Part shown: one piece after another, positions 8,034 through 19,123 of the stretch
Layout of the letters: the number at the start of each line of letters is the position of its first letter
How positions within the stretch are numbered: the first letter of the stretch is position 1
DNA from: Hortaea werneckii
Taxonomy: Eukaryota > Ascomycota > Dothideomycetes > Mycosphaerellales > Teratosphaeriaceae
NCBI GenBank assembly: GCA_037044905.1
Contig: JBAOKB010000043.1
Location: 1 to 64,000 of the forward strand
Length of the DNA stretch: 64,000 nucleotides
Direction of reading: 5' to 3'
Made by a program: the position numbers and the translations under genes
The notes under the pieces: generated by a model
What the model was told of the DNA's origin: nothing
The model's input: only the letters and a program-made list of their open reading frames with translations
Database searches by the model: none

Positions 8034-10339
8034 ATGCCCGCCGAGCGAAGCAACCCTGGCTTAGGCAAACCTCGGTCTAGCTGCACACAGTGCCGTAAGC
8101 GCAAACAGAGGGTAAGTACACGATTTCTGTGGGCAAGACATCAAGGCAAAATTAGGCAAGGAGTAACACCTGGGCGAAGTGTAACAGGATATGGCCTTGC
8201 AATCACTGTGCAAAGCGTGCCATCGGCCATCTTTGCCACTTCGACGCTCGAGAACGTCTCAAGTAAGCCTGGACTCCTAAGACATATCCGCAGCGAATTC
8301 TTTGCTGACCTCTCACGTAAAGGCCACACAAGACTGAGAGCTCGTCCAGCGAGCTTCGCGAATCGAGCGCAGCCTCTGATGAAGGGACTGTAGGACAATT
8401 GGTTGATAAATTAGGATATCGGGGCGGCCTGGATCATTTCAACCTCACACAGCTCACAACCAAGGTACATCCTCCGCAAAATCCAGCTTGAAAGACTATG
8501 CCGAGAGAGCTGATAGTTGCACAGGCCTCCAGCGAAAATGGACCTATCGAAAGCCCCTCACCCGAAAGCGTTCTGCGGAAAGCAGTCAGTCAGCTCCCAA
8601 ACCGATCCCTCACAGGTGCGTCAATCTCTCAATGCCAGCAGGCGAAGTGATACGCTCAATTTGCGCTAAACAGGTTGCAGACGCCTTAGTCCAGAGCTAT
8701 TTGCAGAATGATAACATGCAGTACTACAGCATACACCCACAGACCTTTTTGCGCGAATACAATGACTGGTGGGCCGCTCGCATGAACCACCAATGTTTGC
8801 CCGTCTCTTGGACTGCTCTCCTTTTGCAAGTGTGTGCGAATTCTGTCAGGGGGTTGAAGCCGGATTTACGCCAGCGGTTGCAATATGACCTCGCAGAGAC
8901 GGACGAAGCAGCTTCGTTACGATTCTTTGATGCAGCTAGATGTATTGGCGACACACTTGATCCTGGCGCTGGCGGCCTATGTCGAGTGACACACCTTTTG
9001 TTAGTTGCGTCTTGGTTCAAAGCCGGAGGTCAGATCGTCGAAGGCTGGCACGCTCTGTCGATTGCCGTACGAGAAGCGCAAGAATGCGGTAAGCGTCAAA
9101 GAGACCCTTCCAACTTTTGCAGAGCCGCTGATCATAGAAAGGTATCGACATTGATGATGCAAGTAGATGTCATCACAGCGATATCGAAATAGAATTGAGA
9201 AGGCGAACGTGGAGCTATATCGTCGTGTGGGATTGGTTTGTCGCCTTCGCCTTCGCCTCACCCTGCTGAGATACCGAGCGTGCTGACTGTGGCCAAGGCA
9301 AATGGCAGAATGGCTTTCCCGGCCCATGTTGACCGAAGTCCAAAGACATACGCCAAGTCCAAATCCTCTGCTGGATGAGTGTAGCAGCGGCCAGCCATCA
9401 CCCGTACTAAGTTTGGGCGAGCAATTCAAATTGGTGAGACTTTTGAGCACTCAATTCGGTCCGCTCAATAGCATTTCAGTTGATGATCGCGCGCTTGAGG
9501 TGGTCTGTGCTATTGATAAATGGATGCGACAGTTACCGAAAGAGTTGCATCTGAGCGACCATGTCTCAACCGAAGATGGGGACCCTCACTGGCTCGTCTG
9601 TCAGCGTTTATCGCTACATTGCTTCGCTTACATGGCCCGGCTGACTCCTTTGAAACGGATTTTGACGGCAAACTCCAATGCCGCAGAGCACCTGCAGGCC
9701 AAACGCATGGACTTATTGCGGCTAGCGGTTCAGCGTTGCATCGAGTGCATGGACATGGGCATAGCTTTACATTGCGCTATGTATCCCTTCAGGGCTAACT
9801 TCCATTTTGTCATCTTTGTTCTTTTCGACACCGCCACGCTCATCTGCTCTGCCTTAATGCATGATCCAAGTCATGAGCTTCCGGAGCGCCCAACATTGTT
9901 ACAAAAGGCGCAGGAAGCTTTGGATGCGTTGGATACACTTATGCAGCATGCTCGCTCAGCGAAGCGAGGAGCGGAAGTCCTGAGGTGGCTTGTGAAGGAG
10001 GTGGGCTCAAAAAGCAATGAACAGGAGTCTATACACGGACAACTGAATTCCTGTACGCAGCATGGAGTCCATCCTCTACCGCAAGCAGGGTGCATGACCA
10101 AGGAATCTTTGATCGGGAAATCGCCTTCCACTACCGAGCCTTTTTCGAATTCAGGAGAGCCCTCGAATACCGCCGCCATCAATCCAGTCCAGGGCAACAG
10201 TACATCGATCACTCTTGAAGACGCTCCCGACATGCCCTTTGCTCAGAATCTGGGAATTGAAGGTATATTGGATCTAGACTTAGGAGGTTTGGAGAGTATA
10301 TGGGACTGGGAAGGGCTAGGTCTCACTGATACATTGTGA
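8034..10339 (+). CDS. Zn2Cys6 fungal transcription factor
   Basis: Seven exons give 645 aa in one frame: 8034-8111, 8180-8262, 8323-8464, 8525-8615, 8681-9088, 9142-9235 and 9298-10339. Joining exons 1 and 2 gives a canonical binuclear zinc cluster, C-x2-C-x6-C-x5-C-x2-C-x7-C (CTQC, then CNRIWPCNHC). The first intron thus splits the DNA-binding domain between its second and third Cys. The middle carries the fungal regulatory domain, including RRRTWSYIVVWDWQMAEWLS across an exon junction. Such proteins bind CGG half-sites in the nucleus and often regulate neighbouring genes. The adjacent divergent hydrolase is the obvious candidate target. The first ATG close before the zinc cluster was chosen. 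Confidence 0.88.
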
Positions 10340-10929
10340 CTCAGCGAATATGGCGACTATAACCTCGAGAGCGACGTTCACGTCCACTTGCAAATTTTGT
10401 ATGCTAGATCAACTCGCGCAGTGGCTCTCTTTATCTTCCAGTACTATACTCTTCCAACAATGGATAGTGTAAATGGAATGAATGGGTCGAGTTGAGCGTA
10501 CAGTCCACGGACCCAATCCGCCCCAGATCAACGCTCTCGAGGTGGCGCTTCTCATATGCTGTATGCTCGAAATATGGGTGCCAATTAGCTTTGCTTCGCT
10601 TGAACACATATGTATTAGTGCATGATCAAAAAAATAAATCATGCAGGGTTATGTAGAAGCTACGTAGCGCTTACCCTTATAGTTAGACAGTAGAGCAGTG
10701 GAGAGTGGGGTCGTCTGTCCGCTGCAACACTGCTATATAGATATATGGAGACCTTCGAGGAAGAGGAAAAGCCATGAACTCAATTTTATTGGTGCAGACC
10801 CCCACAATCAATTTCAAGCTAGTTGCGCCTCTGCTACAATGCACCATACTCCTAAGGACGGAGCGGAGAGGAAGAAAGGTGCGCATCTTCTCCATGCTGC
10901 TAGATTGTTTTCGTCCGCCGACATGTACT
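10340..10929. other. Convergent intergenic region
   Basis: Spacer between the stop codons of the plus-strand regulator and the minus-strand sulfotransferase-like gene. It contains only short unsupported ORFs. It probably holds the two 3' untranslated regions; no terminator structure could be assigned. Confidence 0.4.
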
Positions 10930-11921
10930 CTATGAAGGTCTATAGACAGTGTAGAGCACAGCAGAAACAGCAACGCTAGCCAGTAAGCTATATCCGATTC
11001 TTCGCATGGAACCCCTAAGAGCATTTTGCTTCGCAAGTACCTTGTCAACAACGGCTTTCCCCTCATTCACTCGCGGAAATGGACCGGCATCTTTTGGGAG
11101 TTCCAATCCGAGAAAGCTGCATAGCGGAGCCCATCCTTCCTTGACGTTGAAGACAAGCAAGCGGTCCTCGTCGACGAGCCGCTGAATGATCTCGCTGTGG
11201 GAGCGATACACATCGATTCCATTCTCAGGGAACGAGCCGTCAAAAACGTCACCAAACATCCGCTTACCCATGCGAAATAGCTTTGGAAGCCAAGATTCCA
11301 GCAATGGATGGCCGAGGAGTTTGCCAGAAGCAAATGGTGACATGGAGTGGGCGTACCAGACCGTATTCATCACACTCTCGTACCATACTTCTGGGCTGTC
11401 TCTGACAGTAAGAATCACCTTCGCCTCCGGGTATGCCTCGATCAGTTCCTCGCTGAATGCGGCGCATGGGAAGTCAGAGACTGCGTCGCAGTCACCCAAA
11501 ACAGAATCCCAGTCTTCGCGACTCAGTTTTGCTTGCGGATCCTTCGAACGGTACTTTGCGTCAAAAGCCTTCAGCCACAGTTCGCTGTCCTGTGGTCGTT
11601 CGGTAAAGACGTATGACATGTGGTAGATGTTTTGAAATCCGAGTATGCTCAACGCTTCCCGAAACGCTGCGAGCACATCTTAGCAACCTTATCGTAGGGC
11701 GAAAATTGCAACAATAGGCGATGTCGAGAGCGTGCGGTGACGGAATGCTTCTTGTGCAACTTACAAGAAGTGCCTGTTCGGAACAGACCAAGATTCAAGA
11801 CCCTCATAGGTCTGGTTCTTGCTGAGCCATGATGAGTAGGGATCTCATGGTCGATGCATTGAGCGTTGAAGTCCTTCTCGTCAATGAAACTCTCGTCTCT
11901 AGGCAGCGATTCGACAGCCAT
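10930..11921 (-). CDS. Sulfotransferase-like P-loop protein (Sulfotransfer_4 type) with C-terminal membrane tail
   Basis: Two exons, 11765-11921 and 10930-11678, joined through an 86-nt GT-AG intron give 301 aa. The junction forms LGLFRTGTSYVLAAF, the 5' phosphosulfate-binding loop of this fungal family. The middle has VSDFPCAAFSEEL, then AKVILTVRDSPEVWYES, a typical second cofactor-binding segment. The end is a short hydrophobic stretch (SLLASVAVSAVLYTVY), which suggests a single C-terminal transmembrane anchor, as often seen in these proteins. The family is commonly annotated as P-loop NTPase or sulfotransferase; the acceptor is unknown. The start at 11921 is the first ATG before the conserved RVLNLG strand. 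Confidence 0.82.
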
Positions 11922-14329
11922 TTGCGAGGGTGGGAGCGAAATGATGGTGAGTGTAAGAGTTATGGGATCTCGCTGGTATACCTTGGGGTTGACTGGGTTT
12001 AAGTAACATTCAGCTCGCGCCGGTTCGCTCAAGATGATTATCGATACCGATATGCAGCAACTGCTTGGCTCGTTTACTGGGTTTGAGATGCGGGTTGAGA
12101 TACAGTGTTGCCCTGCACGATGCACCCGGTGGGGAAAGGCGAACAGGGTATGCCAACGGAGTGAAAGGAACAAGTCTCTGCGGGTCCTTGCAGAAGCATG
12201 GTTGCTGCATACATCGGCAATGGAGGAAAGTGAGGGATTCAAGCCTGTCTATCTTCAACTTGACACGCACTAGGACTTTTGGTGAGGCTGCTGTCCTCAT
12301 GGGCTAGGTCAAGATGTCTGGGAGAACAGCGATGTTCCACTGGCGACCATCGACCAGTGTAAAGAGGGCTCGCACCATCAGTTAAAGGAAACAGCTTCTT
12401 GTTTGCCAGAACTCGTTTTCCCTAGCGATGTTACACTGGTCTTTCCTCGATTGAAGACACCCTTGGGAAGGGTAGGAGTGGAATTGTAGCGGACATCTTG
12501 GCAACGTAGGAGTGGAATTTGAGCTGACGTCTTGGCAGTATGCTACTGCACTGATCCAGATATCTGCTTGTCGGAGAAAGCCTATGATCGAATCTGAGCA
12601 GGTGTTGAGCACCGAGACGCGGGGGATCTGCATTGGTGCAATGCTCGAACTGCTCGGCAGTGGATACTGTTTTGGCTGACGAACACGCAATCGAATCCTG
12701 CGCGGAGGTCGATTGAGATAGATTCGCTATGGTATCTCAGGGCCTATGCAAAGCTTCTTGACGAGCTGTCGGCAGTCATTGTCGGGAGTCACAAAGTGAC
12801 GAGGATTAGCTGCACGACTCTGTCTTCGATATCAAGCGCATGATAGCCCAGCCAGGTATACCATGGAACGACACAGCTGGGTAGACGAGGATGAGTCGAC
12901 CGGTATAGTCCGACTGGCGGAGTTGGCCAAGTATTCCTATGCATGTCTCAGGTTTTCGGGGCTCCGCGACGGGAACACCGACGTTCAAGGGAATGTCAAT
13001 GCAGTCGGTAGTTCGTAAAAGCCTGTTGGAATCGTAGCGCGAAACACGAAGCACCGGGGTTGAAGGTCTGCCTCTGTAACATTCTTGGCGGCGACGAAGC
13101 TGGGGTTGGGATAAGACGAGGGTGGTTGTTTTAAGGATAAGGGAAAGCCGCAACGGCTAAGCCGGAGATTTATAGCCTATTTTCTTAGCTTGTGATTTTA
13201 GTAATTCTACCCTTCGCGAGCTCCAAAGGGACCATGTATCCGCCCTATCAATTCCCTAGTGCTGGGAAAGTGATGCATTTAACCTATTATTGTACGCGAG
13301 CCAGCATTCGGTGATTTGGTCGGGCTCAGATGCCGAGCCACGACCTTGCCAATGGAGCCAATGCCTGCGTGTGGCCCAACAGCATCAAGAGGTCGAGGCG
13401 AGCGAGGCGGGGTCGACTTGACTTGTCTGATGCACGTTCCTTCTCGCTTAATCCTTGCATCTCCAATGGGCGTTCGTAGTTCACTTGACACTTCTTGGCG
13501 CGAACAACATGGAGGATTGTGTGTGCCTGTTGCGCAGGAGGCAGGTTGAGCCCCGCAGGGCGACAGGTAAGGCCGTCCCGCCTGCGTCGTTCTCGTCGAT
13601 TTCTGTCTCCAATCTAATGATCCTCGCCGCCGAAATGCTCGATGCGTAGCTAAGTTCTTGCCACTTTATCATTTGTTGTGGTTCTCCGTCGATTGCGTCC
13701 AGACAGGATTGACCGAACCTGGCACTGGCATTTCATCACTCTGTCCAGCTCGAGATCGTAGCTTGAGCGACCCAGAATCGACCCTTATATCAACTTTCGA
13801 CCCCGCATTCGCAACAGGATACCACGGATCAAGTCAATATTTCTCCGCGATCAGCATCTCGTTAGGTGGAGGTGCAGGTGGGGGACTTGAGATGGTGGCC
13901 CCGCTTGCTTACGATGGGGTGAATCGTGCGAGATCCGGCGTGCTAAGATACTCGAGTATCTACCTGGTCAATGGGCATGCTTGCCAAATAGGGTCTCTTG
14001 GTCTTCTGTGATCGTCGTTAAATGAGTCGCAATACGCCTACGGTTCGTGAAAGCCATGCAAGCAGTCTCCTGCATAGAGATCACTCGATATTGATAGAGA
14101 ATTGATTTGACAATCAAGTGCAGACAGACGGACCGCGGAAGTATACTATCCCGTATGCAGCCTGTGTCTGAAGCGACTTGAAGGGTTTCCATGTTCTGTG
14201 CGGAAAGACATCAAGTTGTAGTATTCTTTCGCAATTTATTAAGCGCTCTCATATCCCTCAAATTGGGATTTGTGACAGAAACTCAAGCCGCTTTCCGCCA
14301 GGTTGATTTGATAGGTGGAGTTTGCCGGA
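11922..14329. other. Gene-poor 2.4-kb stretch
   Basis: No confident gene. A minus-strand frame around 12950-13100 gives a protein-like string (NVTEADLQPRCFVFRATIP) but stops quickly and could not be joined to other exons; it may be a relic. A two-copy tandem repeat lies at 12472-12539. The last few hundred bases should include the alpha-galactosidase promoter. Confidence 0.4.
12472..12539. repeat. 34-bp imperfect tandem duplication
   Basis: Two copies in direct tandem, each beginning GTAGGAGTGGAATT and ending TCTTGGCA, differ at a handful of internal positions. The copies start at 12472 and 12506. They lie outside any supported gene. Confidence 0.75.
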
Positions 14330-15804
14330 ATGTATCGCACTATATGGATCTCTCTATTCGCCGTCGCAGGGGTCTCGTCGCTTGACAATGGCGTTGGAAG
14401 ACTGCCAGCTCTCGGATATGATACTTTCAATGCATTTGGATGCGACTATAACGCCTCCCTCGTGGCAGCTCAAGTCGACGTGATGCAGAAAACAGGTCTT
14501 GTTGATGCTGGATACAACACATTGATCTTGGACGATTGCTACGCACTGAAGGAGAGGAATGCGACTGGTCATATGGTGGCGGATCCTGTCAAATTCCCAC
14601 ATGGCATAGAAGCATTGTCATCGCATGTCAATCAGTGTGGCGTACGGCTTGCTGCCTGTGGCGACAATGGGTACCAGACATGCGCTGGATACCCCGGCTC
14701 TTACGGAAGGGAGCTCCAGGATCTGCAAACCTGGCATTCGTGGGGGATGTCGTATCTAAAGTACGACAATTGCTGTAAGCTGATCATGCGCAAATAACGT
14801 TCTCACCAGATGAGTCGCTGACTTGGCCAGATATTCCGGCGGACAACATCACACAGGAGAACATGTTCGGTCGTTTTCAGAGGATGTCAGATGCTATCGC
14901 TGAGTTTGCTCGAGACACAAATAGCACATTTCAATATAGTCTGTGCGAATGGGGATGGCAGCAGCCTACAATTTGGGGTCGCCGAATCGCTCAATCCTGG
15001 CGCAACAATGGCGACATAAAACCTTACTGGAGTGCACTCACGGCAATCATGAACGAGGCTGCTTTCCTTTGGTGGGCCTCTGACTTCTACGGGCATAACG
15101 ATATGGATATGCTGGAAGTCGGTAACAACGGAATAAGGACGCCGCCTGGAAATCTGACTTACGAGGAAGAGAAAAGCCATTTCACGGCTTGGGCGTTGCT
15201 CAAGTCCCCGTTGTTCATCGGAACGGATCTCTCCAAAGCTCCAAAGCATTCATTGGACATCCTCGGCAATCGTGACCTGATCAAGATCAATCAAGATCCC
15301 AATGTAGGCGAAAGCATTAGCCCGTTCCGCTGGGGACTTAATGCAGATTACACCTTCAATGCTACACATCCTGCTGAATACTGGTCTGGTAACTCGAGCT
15401 ACGGTGTTGTGTTCATGGTACTGAACAGTCAAGACACTGCCCAACAGATGAGCTTCAACTTGACTGAAAGCTGGGCGATTCGTGCAGGACGAAAGTACTC
15501 AGTATATGATCTATGGACTCATGAGAATGCCGGTCTTGCTGTCCGGTGAGAATGGCCCTGCATGATGAGTTGTGGCGAGGAAAGACTGACCGATACTCCA
15601 GCAACTTCTCGATGAAACTCCCTGCGCATGGCGTTTCAGCGCTGTTGCTTAACGATGCCGGTCCAGAGCCAGAGGAATACGATGCGTCATGCGGTTTCTT
15701 CTACCAGTGCTCGGTAAGTCTAACTCATTTGTCCTCTATCTAAGCAGAGTAAGGAGCACTGACTTGAAAACCAGTGGCCGAACGGAACATATATCTCCAA
15801 TTGA
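14330..15804 (+). CDS. Secreted alpha-galactosidase, glycoside hydrolase family 27
   Basis: Four exons (14330-14774, 14810-15545, 15602-15713, 15775-15804) give 440 aa. The N-terminus is a signal peptide (IWISLFAVAGVSS). The (beta/alpha)8 domain shows YNTLILDDCY, the nucleophile strand YLKYDNC (Asp), CEWGWQQPTIWG, and the acid/base region HNDMDMLEVGNNG. Exon 1 ends one base into the codon after DNC, within the catalytic region. The protein has several N-glycosylation sequons and closes with CSWPNGTYISN on a 30-nt last exon. It would release terminal alpha-galactose from plant oligo- or polysaccharides outside the cell. The entry motif reads TFNAFGCD where many family members have NSWN. Confidence 0.92.
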
Positions 15805-15922
15805 CAGTTCAATGGAAGGAACTGCTGCTTTAACAGGTTCAAAGTACGTCGTCGTTTTTGCTGGCGGGTTGATGTGTTCTACAAATGCAAGATTGAGGAA
15901 GGTTTGATAAACCGCCCGAGCC

Positions 15923-16726
15923 TTAGCGGCTCTCGCGTTCCATCCACTGCTTGCAAGCTTGATAGTGCTTCATGAAAGATTCATCCTGCTTCATCAGATG
16001 GCCGAAAAGATCACCGTCTTTGTCAAGCAACTCGAGGAAACGCCAAAGTCCGGCGAGGATAAAGTCGGCATAGCTTGGGGTCGAACCCATCAAGTATGGT
16101 CCCTCCTTATGCTCGTTCAACAAAGCTTGAAGCTCCTCCACACCCGGCTGAGCATTTGTCCAGGCGCTCTTCGCCTCGTCCGACTTTGCAACTTCCGATA
16201 GCGGCTTTCCAAAGCTCTTTTCCCTGGTGTCCTCAAAATAACCCTTGCTCTTGTCCGTAAGCAGCATAGGCGGCACACGAGGCATGGCCACGAAACGAAG
16301 CGGCATCAGAGTCTTGCCGAGTGCGGCCTGAGCACGCTCTACATAGCCATTGTCCAGATGCAGAGACGGCTGCGGCTTCAGCTGCTCGAGCGCTTTGGCG
16401 ATGGCGAGGGAGTCCATGATGTAGTCGCCACCGCTGATACGCATGGCGGGTATGGAGTAATCGAAGTTGGGGTTGACATCTTTCGGGTTCGGCGGGATGC
16501 CGAGGGCTTTGAACTTCGGGGCGATGTCAGGGTATTCGATCCATTCTGTTCGGTAGTTGAGGCCCTTGAAGTTAAGGGCGATCCGAGCTGTTCGGTGTTA
16601 GTAAAGACATTCCTGAATCGATATCACTTCACTAGCAGCATACGTACACTTCCATGGGTTCAATGACCAGCATCGGTTTGGCTTTTGCGAAGGCAGGTCG
16701 AAGAGGACGATTTCGCTCTCAGACAT
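15923..16726 (-). CDS. Glutathione S-transferase-like protein
   Basis: Two exons, 16648-16726 and 15923-16587, give 247 aa. The N-terminal thioredoxin-like half reads NFKGLNYRTEWIEYPDI, then DYSIPAMRISGGDYIMDS, with the cis-Pro and the acidic/Ser pair that contact glutathione. The C-terminal helical half ends with YLMGSTPSYADFILAGLWRF, typical of GST C-domains. It most resembles the fungal GSTs close to bacterial beta-etherases. It is presumably cytosolic. Its 3' end faces the alpha-galactosidase 3' end about 120 nt away. The substrate is unknown; general detoxification is inference. Confidence 0.88.
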
Positions 16727-17107
16727 GTCGACTGTTTCGAAAGGTCACACGAGTCGCTCAATGTTGGTTTGGTCTCTCGTGAAATGCTGTCGAAGCTGGA
16801 GGAGGTACAGCTTAAATGTCTTCCAATTGAACATTTGTAAGTCAGGTCAACCATCGACGTCATATCCATTGGACAAAGTTCAAGTTGCGGAGGAGGGGCA
16901 AAGTGGGGGATTACTAACATGTTTGCAGGTGCAAGGCATCACTTGTTAGACTCCTGGCATGAATGAACGAAAAGACAAGATTGAAGATTTGGTTCTATAG
17001 GGCTCGATCAAAGGAGACGGTAGACATTCGAGCCTGAGCTAAGAAAAGGCATTCCTAAAGTAATGCCACGTTCGCCAAACACAACAACCAGGTAGACGAG
17101 AAGGATC
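16727..17107. other. Upstream region of the GST gene
   Basis: About 380 nt between the GST start and the stop of the NmrA-like gene, both on the minus strand. It should hold the GST promoter. I see no gene or obvious site. Confidence 0.4.
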
Positions 17108-18108
17108 TCACGTCTTCACGCGGTCGATGCTTCTGACCCATGCTTGCACTACTTCAGCTGCAGTGATTTGAGGCAACTTCATACTCTCCATCTTCTCTGC
17201 AATGGGAGATTTAGCCCCGGTCTGGAACGCCGTCCCATACTCCGGCAACAGCACTACAGCCGGAATAGTGACATAGACACTGCTCATATCCTTCTCCGTG
17301 CGCCATTTCTGTTTAGCAGTTGCAACTTCTGCGTCAGCGTCGAAAGATAGTACATGGTACTTGACGCCCTGTTGGCGCTCGAGCTCGGCAACAACCTCAC
17401 GCTGGGAAGTCTCGAAGGGCGAGAGAAAGACTCGCCTGTTGGCTGTAGCGCGAGGATTTCTGAGTATCTGTACTACCGCTGCAGCAGTGTATGGGAGCGT
17501 AGTTGCGGACCACTTGGCAGAACCATCACGCCAGTATCTCACAGTGTGCGCCTCCGGGTCAATGCCGAGGAATTTGGTATCGAGAGCCCTGTAGTATGGA
17601 ATCAGCGGATGATGTTCTCTTTGCTCACTTGTCGAGGAGAAAGGACTGACCAGTCGAGCCAGATACTACTTGCTACAGCTGTCCACTCCAAGTCACCTTC
17701 CTTCGGCCTAAGCACATCATCCACAAATTCACCTTTTGCACCAAAGACTGGCGGACATAGTTCGCGGCACGCCGGATCATCGTTGTCAAAGCCCCATTCG
17801 GTTGGAACAAATCTTGTAACTCCCGCTTCCAGACAAGCTTCGACTAAGTTGTTCTGCACGGCGAATGCTCCAGGTCCTACGCAAGAGATGAGAACATCCT
17901 GCCCTTTCAGAGCTTGCACGAGTTGCCCATGGTCTTCAAAGTCGCTGATCTTTACGAGTTTCACGGCCGTCGGATAGGAACTTGTTGAGCCCGATCGAGC
18001 AAGGACTGTAACTTGGAAAGCGCCATCTGCAAGCAAAGCTCGAATCAGGTGGTAGCCAATGTTCGTGCCTCCGGCACCAAAAAAGACGACATTGCTGAGA
18101 GATGACAT
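17108..18108 (-). CDS. NmrA-like / isoflavone reductase-like NAD(P)-binding protein
   Basis: Two exons, 17651-18108 and 17108-17588, give 312 aa; the intron (GTCAGT donor) joins WLDW to ALDTKFLGID. The N-terminus NVVFFGAGGTNIGYHLIRALL is the glycine-rich dinucleotide-binding loop. VTRFVPTEWGFDNDD is the hallmark segment of this atypical SDR family. No catalytic Tyr-x3-Lys is obvious, as is common in NmrA-like proteins, which act either as reductases or as redox sensors. It is likely cytosolic. It is transcribed in the same direction as the GST gene downstream; any joint role is not shown by sequence. Confidence 0.88.
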
Positions 18109-18541
18109 GTTCTAACTTTCAAACCAGTTTGATTTTGTGGCTTGAGCGGTGTTTGCAAGTGAACCTTTCCGATGTCAAAACATCGTTTCGCTTCGCGGCG
18201 TCTGTTGAAGTGATCTTGATTGCGCACAAGCTTTGCTGGCGAGCCGAGCAGGACTATCTATACTACGCATCCGTCGATTATAACATCGAACCTGCCATGT
18301 GCTGACAGATATTTGCATTAGTCATGTCGTCGGATCATGCGAGGCGTGTTGGAGCGATGCACACGGTGTAGTAATCAGCGCTTGGCGTGCGGTTCATGTG
18401 CGGTGATTACTGTGCATGTGCACGAAGGACGGAACTCGACCACGGGCTGGAGAATGCCCACGACATCGACGTCGCACTGCAATACTGTGCCACTCCGCCT
18501 GCTGCCGGCATTTCAAGGAGTCCTCCGATTGACTAGATGCC
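18109..18541. other. Intergenic stretch, no gene seen
   Basis: Spacer between the NmrA-like start and the phosphatase stop. It contains short ORFs only and presumably the NmrA-like promoter. Confidence 0.4.
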
Positions 18542-19123
18542 TCAAGCGGTGGTCTTGCCCAAGTCTCTTGCCGCTTCCTGCTCAATGTGCGCCACCAGGC
18601 CTTTTGAAAAGCGACTCAACTGATCGTAGGCGATGGTGAAGCCATCCCTAGCTCCGTAATACGGGTCTTGGACCTGCTCCTTCTGTGACTTGCCGCCAAA
18701 GCTCCCATACAGATGCACCTTGGACAGTGCTTCCTCCTGATTGACCAACCCCTTCTTAGCAGCCCTCTTCGCTTCATCGCGGATGTCCATGACATTATCC
18801 TGGTCCATGCCCAAAATGTAATCGAAGCGGAGGAAGTCCTCAGGCGTTCTCAGCTTGCGCGCGCGATGCTTGTAATCGGTCAAGCCATTGTCTGCCAGCA
18901 CGCTCATGGTACGCGGATCGGGGGAGTCGCCTGCATGGTAGGCACCCGTCCCACAAGAGTCAATCTCCTTGATCAAGGGATGCTGTTGAGGAGTGCCGAA
19001 ATGGGTGACATTTCTGAAGACGCCTTCGGCCATTGGAGACCGGCAAATGTTGCCTAAACAGACGAAGAGGACTGAGACCGGACGGCCGGCAGGTGCGGCC
19101 GGGTCGGCCGACGGGGGTGCCAT
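18542..19123 (-). CDS. Low-molecular-weight protein tyrosine phosphatase
   Basis: Single exon, 193 aa from ATG 19123 (MAPPSADPAAP...). The P-loop is VCLGNICRSPMAEGVF, giving the C-x5-R-S signature with Cys as nucleophile. The general-acid loop is DPYYG near residue 160, also canonical, and the HRARKL segment is typical of the fold. The length is slightly above the usual 155-165 aa because of an Ala/Pro-rich N-terminus. It hydrolyses phosphotyrosine or small phosphomonoesters in the cytosol. It is related to yeast Ltp1 and fission yeast Stp1. All catalytic residues are present. Confidence 0.93.
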   Translation of the reverse strand: MAPPSADPAAPAGRPVSVLFVCLGNICRSPMAEGVFRNVTHFGTPQQHPLIKEIDSCGTGAYHAGDSPDPRTMSVLADNGLTDYKHRARKLRTPEDFLRFDYILGMDQDNVMDIRDEAKRAAKKGLVNQEEALSKVHLYGSFGGKSQKEQVQDPYYGARDGFTIAYDQLSRFSKGLVAHIEQEAARDLGKTTA

